Made by a program: the position numbers and the translations under genes. A stretch of DNA of 64,000 nt from Vreelandella populi (GTDB lineage Bacteria; Pseudomonadota; Gammaproteobacteria; Pseudomonadales; Halomonadaceae). The first letter of the stretch is position 1, and each line of letters starts with the position of its first letter. A model generated the notes under the pieces. The model saw only the letters and a list, made by a program, of their open reading frames with translations, was not told the DNA's origin and did no database searches. The stretch spans positions 1 through 64,000 of the forward strand of contig NZ_RZHE01000005.1 of the NCBI RefSeq assembly GCF_003989825.1. The letters run 5' to 3'. Below, piece after piece: positions 56,881 to 64,000 of this stretch.

Positions 56881-57088
56881 TGGGTGCCCCCTTTACCCGT
56901 CTTTGTAAACGGCTACGGCTGCGTATACCGTGGCTGAGGCTATCGTTTCTTCAAGCCTCTTCCTGCCAAGCACGAAAACTAAATACTGAAAGAACTAATG
57001 ATCTATAGTGCTGTTCACATAAGCCGGGCACGTTACCAAGCGTGCATTAGACTTAGCGATGGCAACGTATTCACAAAGGGATGAGGGA

Positions 57089-58102
57089 ATGCAAACCACG
57101 GATCGACAACGGACGTTTACACAATACGCGCTGATTGTATTAATGCTGGGGGTTGTGGCGTTAGTGCTTTGGCAGCTTGTGGGCCTGCTTATCTTGATTT
57201 TTGGTGCAGTGGTGGGTGCCTGTGTGTTGCAGACAGGCATGACGCCGCTATTGCGGTTGGGGGCACCGCGGTGGCTTGCGTTGTTAGCTGTGATTATTGG
57301 GTTGGTGGTGGTGCTGGGATTGATCAGCTGGGCGTTTGGGGCTCAGGTGTCTTCTGAGCTTGAAGCCTTGACCTCCTTGCTGCCCGATGCCTGGGCGCAG
57401 CTTCAGGAGCGCATTGAGGGAACATCGCTGGCGCCGCTTTTGGATAACACCGCGGAGCGGGCGGGTAGCCTGTTTGAAAACGGGATTTCCCAGGTAGGCA
57501 TGGTGGTGGTCTCCATGGGGGGCAGCGTCGTCAACTTCTTCGCGCTGATTGTCGGCATGGTGTACTTTGCCGCCCAGCCCGGTGTGTATCGGCGTGGCCT
57601 GCTCTTGCTTGCGCCGGTCAAGAGCCGGCCCAAGTTGGCGGATGCGCTGGATGAAAGCGGTAAAGCGCTGCGTTTTTGGCTGGGCGGGCAGCTAGTTGCC
57701 ATGGTGGTCACCGGGCTTCTAGTAGGTATCAGCATGTGGTTTTTGGGTGTACCTGCCCCGCTTGGCCTGGGGTTGATTGCCGGGCTTCTGGATTTTGTAC
57801 CGTTGGTGGGCCCGCTGGTGGCGGCCATTCCCGCACTGCTGCTGGCCTATACGGTAAGTCCGCAAACGGCTCTGTTTGTGCTGATTGCCTATACGATTAT
57901 CCAGCAGATCGAGGGCAATATTATGCAGCCCCTGATACAGCAACGTGCCGTGAATCTACCGCCTGCGATGCTGCTGTTTTCCCTATTTGCGGCAAGCACG
58001 CTATTCGGTGTGGCGGGCGTGCTATTGGCCGCACCATTAACCGTTGTGCTCTTTGTGCTGGTTAATCGCCTTTACGTGACGCGTGAGGAAGATGCGGAGT
58101 AG
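57089..58102 (+). CDS. AI-2E family transporter
   Basis: Inner-membrane protein of 337 residues in the AI-2E (UPF0118) family. It has hydrophobic helices at about 12-55 and 62-85, a polar periplasmic segment at about 90-145 and a helix bundle at about 150-330. PLGLGLIAGLLDFVPLVGPL is the usual family motif near 220-240. Despite the name, members also move other substrates, including Na+/H+ exchange in halophiles, so the function here is open. An ATG at 57059 is in frame, but AAGGG and GAGGG precede the ATG at 57089. Confidence 0.85.
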   Translation: MQTTDRQRTFTQYALIVLMLGVVALVLWQLVGLLILIFGAVVGACVLQTGMTPLLRLGAPRWLALLAVIIGLVVVLGLISWAFGAQVSSELEALTSLLPDAWAQLQERIEGTSLAPLLDNTAERAGSLFENGISQVGMVVVSMGGSVVNFFALIVGMVYFAAQPGVYRRGLLLLAPVKSRPKLADALDESGKALRFWLGGQLVAMVVTGLLVGISMWFLGVPAPLGLGLIAGLLDFVPLVGPLVAAIPALLLAYTVSPQTALFVLIAYTIIQQIEGNIMQPLIQQRAVNLPPAMLLFSLFAASTLFGVAGVLLAAPLTVVLFVLVNRLYVTREEDAE

Positions 58103-58191
58103 ATAGAGTCAAAGGTAATAACTACTGCCGTATAAATGATTTTACGCTCATCGAACGCGGCGTTAAGCTTATAACCATTATTCTTACCGAC

Positions 58192-58216
58192 AAAAGCGCC
58201 TTTTATAGGCGCTTTT
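58192..58216. terminator. Hairpin terminator between the AI-2E and YeeE genes
   Basis: AAAAGCGCC (58192-58200), loop TTTTATA, GGCGCTTTT (58208-58216). The perfect 9-bp stem is flanked by A and T, so it can terminate in both directions. It ends 22 bp before the next start codon. Confidence 0.7.
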
Positions 58217-58237
58217 GGCATTGCAAAAGGTGAATGT

Positions 58238-59449
58238 ATGTCAACGATGACACCGGCGGTAACCACCAGCTATCGGGTGCCGCTGATTGCTGCAGCGGCA
58301 ATCGTATTGGGCGCGCTATTGATTGGCGTAATGTTTGGAGCCAACACCGGCCTTTTAATGATTGTGGGCGGTCTATTGGGCATGGTGCTGTATCACGCTG
58401 CCTTTGGTTTTACCGCCGCTTGGCGGGTATTTATTACTGAGCGTCGTGGGCGCGGCCTGCGGGCACAAATGGTCATGCTGGCGATTGCCGTTGTGCTGTT
58501 CTTCCCCGCGCTGGGGGCGGGTACCCTGTTTGGTACCGAAGTCCGTGGCTTTGTATCGCCTATCGGGATTTCCGTACTGTTCGGTGCCTTTCTGTTTGGT
58601 ATAGGCATGCAACTGGGCGGTGGCTGTGCCTCGGGCACGCTGTTTACGGCGGGCGGCGGTAATGCGCGCATGCTGATTACTTTGGTGTTCTTTATTATTG
58701 GCTCGGTGATCGGGACCGCGCATTTTGCCTGGTGGCAAAGCCTGCCTGCTTTTCAGCCGACCTCGTTGATTGATATTGCCGGTACGGGCGGCGGGATCGC
58801 GATTAGCCTGGTGCTGTTTGCTGCTATCGCTGCCTTTACGTTGGTGATGGAAAAACGCCGCCACGGCCAGCTTGAAAAGGTGCCACACGTTGAAAAATAC
58901 GGCGTTGAGCGTTGGCTGACCGGCCCCTGGCCGCTACTTGCAGGTGCTGTTGCCCTGGCGCTTTTGAACTTCGCGACTCTGGCCTTGGCTGGCCGCCCGT
59001 GGGGTATTACCTCGGCCTTTGCGCTTTGGGGTGCCAAGGGGTTTGAGCTGGTGGGTGGCGATGTCAGCCAGTGGGGCTATTGGCAGGCACCGGGTAATGC
59101 CGCAGCGCTTGAGGCCAGCGTATGGAGCGATATCACCACGGTCATGAACGTGGGTATCATGTTGGGGGCGCTAGCAGCAGCCCACCTGGCTGGGCGGTTT
59201 GCGCCCAACTTCAGGATTCCGCTACGTTCGGTATTGGCCGCAGTAATCGGCGGGCTCATGCTGGGCTATGGTGCGCGTTTGGCGTTTGGCTGCAACATCG
59301 GGGCCTATTTCGGCGGGATCGCGTCTGGCAGCCTACATGGCTGGGTGTGGCTGGTGGCGGCCTTTGCCGGCAACATGCTGGGTGTGAGGATTCGCCCGCT
59401 CTTCTTTGGCGGTGTGGAAGGCCGCAAGCCCATTGCCAAGACGAGCTGA
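58238..59449 (+). CDS. YeeE/YedE family sulfur transporter
   Basis: Inner-membrane protein of 403 residues with about 10 membrane segments. Two family signatures are present: MQLGGGCASGTLFTAGGG (about 125-142) and FGCNIGAYFGGIASGSLHGW (about 347-366). Their cysteines line the thiosulfate path in the YeeE/TsuA family. It is therefore likely to import thiosulfate or a related sulfur compound. No yeeD/tusA-type partner is adjacent. It starts after AAAGGTGA and ends in its own terminator. Confidence 0.88.
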   Translation: MSTMTPAVTTSYRVPLIAAAAIVLGALLIGVMFGANTGLLMIVGGLLGMVLYHAAFGFTAAWRVFITERRGRGLRAQMVMLAIAVVLFFPALGAGTLFGTEVRGFVSPIGISVLFGAFLFGIGMQLGGGCASGTLFTAGGGNARMLITLVFFIIGSVIGTAHFAWWQSLPAFQPTSLIDIAGTGGGIAISLVLFAAIAAFTLVMEKRRHGQLEKVPHVEKYGVERWLTGPWPLLAGAVALALLNFATLALAGRPWGITSAFALWGAKGFELVGGDVSQWGYWQAPGNAAALEASVWSDITTVMNVGIMLGALAAAHLAGRFAPNFRIPLRSVLAAVIGGLMLGYGARLAFGCNIGAYFGGIASGSLHGWVWLVAAFAGNMLGVRIRPLFFGGVEGRKPIAKTS

Positions 59450-59479
59450 TCGTCTTTAAAACGCATTAATTCGATGTCT

Positions 59480-59507
59480 CGCCCCGGCCAAAAACCGGGG
59501 CGTTTTT
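59480..59507 (+). terminator. Terminator of the YeeE/YedE gene
   Basis: CGCCCCGG (59480-59487), CCAAAAA, CCGGGGCG (59495-59502), then TTTTT. Confidence 0.92.
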
Positions 59508-59625
59508 GTATCGATTAGTACTACGCTTCTACCTTTGTCGTACTAGCATGTTACATTATTGGCAAACGCCGCCAACGCCCTGCGTTGCTGCATCGCAATA
59601 GAAATTGACATGAATGAGAGCGCCT

Positions 59626-61302
59626 ATGTCCACGAGTAAACGCCCCTTATATATTCCTTACGCCGGTCCCTCTTTGCTTGAAATGCCGCTATTGAACAAA
59701 GGCAGCGCGTTTACTCAAGAGGAGCGACTGGCCTTCAATCTGATTGGCCTGCTACCGCAAAATGTTGAAACTATAGATGATCAGTTAGAACGCGCTTATC
59801 GCCAGTACCAGCAGTGCCATAGCAATCTGGATCGCCATATTTATTTACGGGCTATTCAAGACGATAACGAAACGCTCTATTTCCGCTTGGTATCTGAGCA
59901 TCTAGAAGAGATGCTTCCGATCATCTACACCCCGACGGTGGGCCAGGCATGTCAGGAATTTTCCAATATTTACCGCAACCACCGGGGGCTGTTCATCGGC
60001 TACCCGGACCGCGAGCATATGGACGACATCCTGCGCAGCGCTACCAAGGATAACGTCAAGGTAATCGTGGTCACTGATGGCGAGCGTATTCTAGGCCTGG
60101 GTGATCAGGGCATCGGCGGGATGGGGATCCCGATCGGTAAGCTGGCGCTTTATACCGCCTGTGGTGGTATCAGCCCCGCACATACACTGCCGATCATGAT
60201 CGATGTGGGTACCAACAATCAGGCGTTGCTGGATGATCCCATGTACATGGGCTGGCGCCATAAGCGCGTGGGGCAGGAAGAGTACGATGCCTTCATGGCG
60301 GAATTCATCTCGGCGCTAAAACGCCGCTGGCCGAACGCGCTTTTGCAGTTTGAAGATTTTGCTCAGGCTAACGCGGTGCCTTTGCTTGAGCGCTACCGTA
60401 ACGAGCTGTGCTGCTTCAATGACGATGTTCAGGGTACGGCGTCCGTTGTGGTGGGGACGCTTATGGCAGCCTGTCAGGCGCGTGAAGAAACCATTGCCCA
60501 GCAGCGTGTGGTGTTTGTGGGCGGTGGCTCTGCAGGTTGCGGGATTGCCGAGCAGGTAGTGGTCGCGATGGAAGCTGAAGGTCTGACGGAAAGTGAAGCG
60601 CGCTCGCGGATATTCGTTGTCGACCGCGAAGGCCTGATGACCTCAGACCAGGAGTGGCAACGCGACTTCCAGCGCCGCTTGGCACACGACCCGTCCCTGG
60701 TCGCCGATTGGAATGGTCAGGGCCTGGAAGAAACCATCGCCCAGATGAAACCTACGGTGCTGATTGGGGTGTGTGGTCAGCGCGGTATCTTTACCGAACA
60801 GGTAGTGAAAACCATGCACGCGGGCTGCGAGCACCCGGTTATCATGCCGCTTTCCAACCCCACCTCACAAGCGGAAGCGGTTCCGGAAGACGTAATTCGC
60901 TGGACCGACGGCCAGGCACTGGTAGCAACGGGCAGCCCGTTTGCCCCGGTAGTGTATAACGGCCGCACCTATCCGATTGCCCAGTGCAACAACGCTTATA
61001 TTTTCCCCGGCATTGGGTTGGGCGTTATCGCCTCGAACGCTAATCGAGTAACCGATGAGATGCTGATGAGCGCCTCACGGGCGCTGGCGCGTGAAGCGCC
61101 GATTGTCAAAGAGGGCAAAGGTGCGCTATTGCCGCCACTGTCTCGGATTCGTGAAATCAGTCAGTCGATCGCCTTTGAAGTGGCGGCCACCGCTCAGCAT
61201 AACGGCGTTGCCTTGACTACCAGCGGCACCAAGCTGCGCGAGGCTATCGAAAAAGCGAGCTGGTCACCTGTTTACCGTACCTACCGTCGTCGCGCCGTTT
61301 AA
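59626..61302 (+). CDS. maeA: NAD-dependent malic enzyme
   Basis: Cytoplasmic enzyme that oxidatively decarboxylates L-malate to pyruvate and CO2. It has 558 residues, very close to E. coli MaeA/SfcA by recall: [20 protein letters not shown] at the N-terminus, [45 protein letters not shown] (metal-binding Glu/Asp) and the Rossmann [11 protein letters not shown]. An ATG at 59614 is in frame; the ATG at 59626 has GAGAG ahead and gives the more usual length. It is monocistronic and convergent with acnA. Confidence 0.95.
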   Translation: MSTSKRPLYIPYAGPSLLEMPLLNKGSAFTQEERLAFNLIGLLPQNVETIDDQLERAYRQYQQCHSNLDRHIYLRAIQDDNETLYFRLVSEHLEEMLPIIYTPTVGQACQEFSNIYRNHRGLFIGYPDREHMDDILRSATKDNVKVIVVTDGERILGLGDQGIGGMGIPIGKLALYTACGGISPAHTLPIMIDVGTNNQALLDDPMYMGWRHKRVGQEEYDAFMAEFISALKRRWPNALLQFEDFAQANAVPLLERYRNELCCFNDDVQGTASVVVGTLMAACQAREETIAQQRVVFVGGGSAGCGIAEQVVVAMEAEGLTESEARSRIFVVDREGLMTSDQEWQRDFQRRLAHDPSLVADWNGQGLEETIAQMKPTVLIGVCGQRGIFTEQVVKTMHAGCEHPVIMPLSNPTSQAEAVPEDVIRWTDGQALVATGSPFAPVVYNGRTYPIAQCNNAYIFPGIGLGVIASNANRVTDEMLMSASRALAREAPIVKEGKGALLPPLSRIREISQSIAFEVAATAQHNGVALTTSGTKLREAIEKASWSPVYRTYRRRAV

Positions 61303-61333
61303 GTCGTCGCGTTGCTCAAATAATTAGCAGGCC

Positions 61334-61360
61334 AAAAAAAGCCCCCACCGGAGTGGGGGC
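61334..61360 (-). terminator. Terminator of acnA
   Basis: On the minus strand, GCCCCCAC (61360-61353), TCCG, GTGGGGGC (61348-61341), then TTTTTTT (61340-61334), 24 bp after the acnA stop. On the plus strand the hairpin follows maeA but lacks a T-run. Confidence 0.92.
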
Positions 61361-61383
61361 ATACAAGCATTGGTAGGTGTTAC

Positions 61384-64000
<2,617 letters not shown>

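Overview
The window reads as chromosomal DNA of a motile, moderately halophilic gammaproteobacterium, most likely Halomonas/Vreelandella or another Halomonadaceae. The basis is the overall protein character, the mid-50s-looking GC of the core genes, and the gene order murJ-ribF-ileS-lspA-fkpB-ispH followed by minor pilins. The genus is an inference from recall; no search was run.

Layout. (1) 1-4400: four tandem flagellin genes. Each is a self-contained unit with a FliA (sigma-28) promoter, a leader with two short stem-loops, one CDS and its own terminator. (2) 4598-10771: a surface-glycan block. A large two-domain glycosyltransferase reads in the flagellin direction. A convergent AT-rich cassette encodes a DegT/VioA-like aminotransferase, an ATP-grasp ligase and a methyltransferase. 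The position suggests flagellin glycosylation. (3) 11438-13387: a chemoreceptor with a NIT-type sensor and a possible sigma-28 promoter. (4) 13951-16228: a polar amino-acid ABC importer with an attenuator-like hairpin after the binding-protein gene. (5) 16493-24608: housekeeping genes rpsT, murJ, ribF, ileS, lspA, fkpB and ispH. (6) 24669-26475: a compact, overlapping minor type IV pilin operon, followed by trpS.

(7) 27641-56822: a complete type VI secretion system. hcp is divergent from tssB-C-E-F-G, tagH (FHA), tssJ-K-L, tssH (ClpV), a sigma-54 activator (VasH-like), tagO/vasI, tssA and tssM. Next come a GNAT-like protein, PAAR, VgrG, a DUF4123 adaptor, a 1188-residue putative membrane-acting effector and a multi-pass membrane protein that may be its immunity protein. 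hcp has a very good -24/-12 sigma-54 promoter on the minus strand. Repeated TTGCTT/AAGCAA motifs lie about 100-150 bp upstream of it, where an enhancer for the VasH-like activator would be expected. (8) 57089-64000: an AI-2E-family permease, a YeeE/YedE sulfur transporter, NAD-malic enzyme maeA and, convergently, aconitase acnA, whose 5' end is cut by the window edge.

The points most worth a second look are the effector and membrane-partner pair at the end of the T6SS locus, the sigma-54 wiring of hcp, the four modular flagellin units beside an aminotransferase/ATP-grasp/methyltransferase cassette, and an isoleucyl-tRNA synthetase in which the second cysteine of both C-terminal zinc-binding CxxC pairs is serine. 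No CRISPR array, insertion sequence, rRNA or tRNA gene was recognised.
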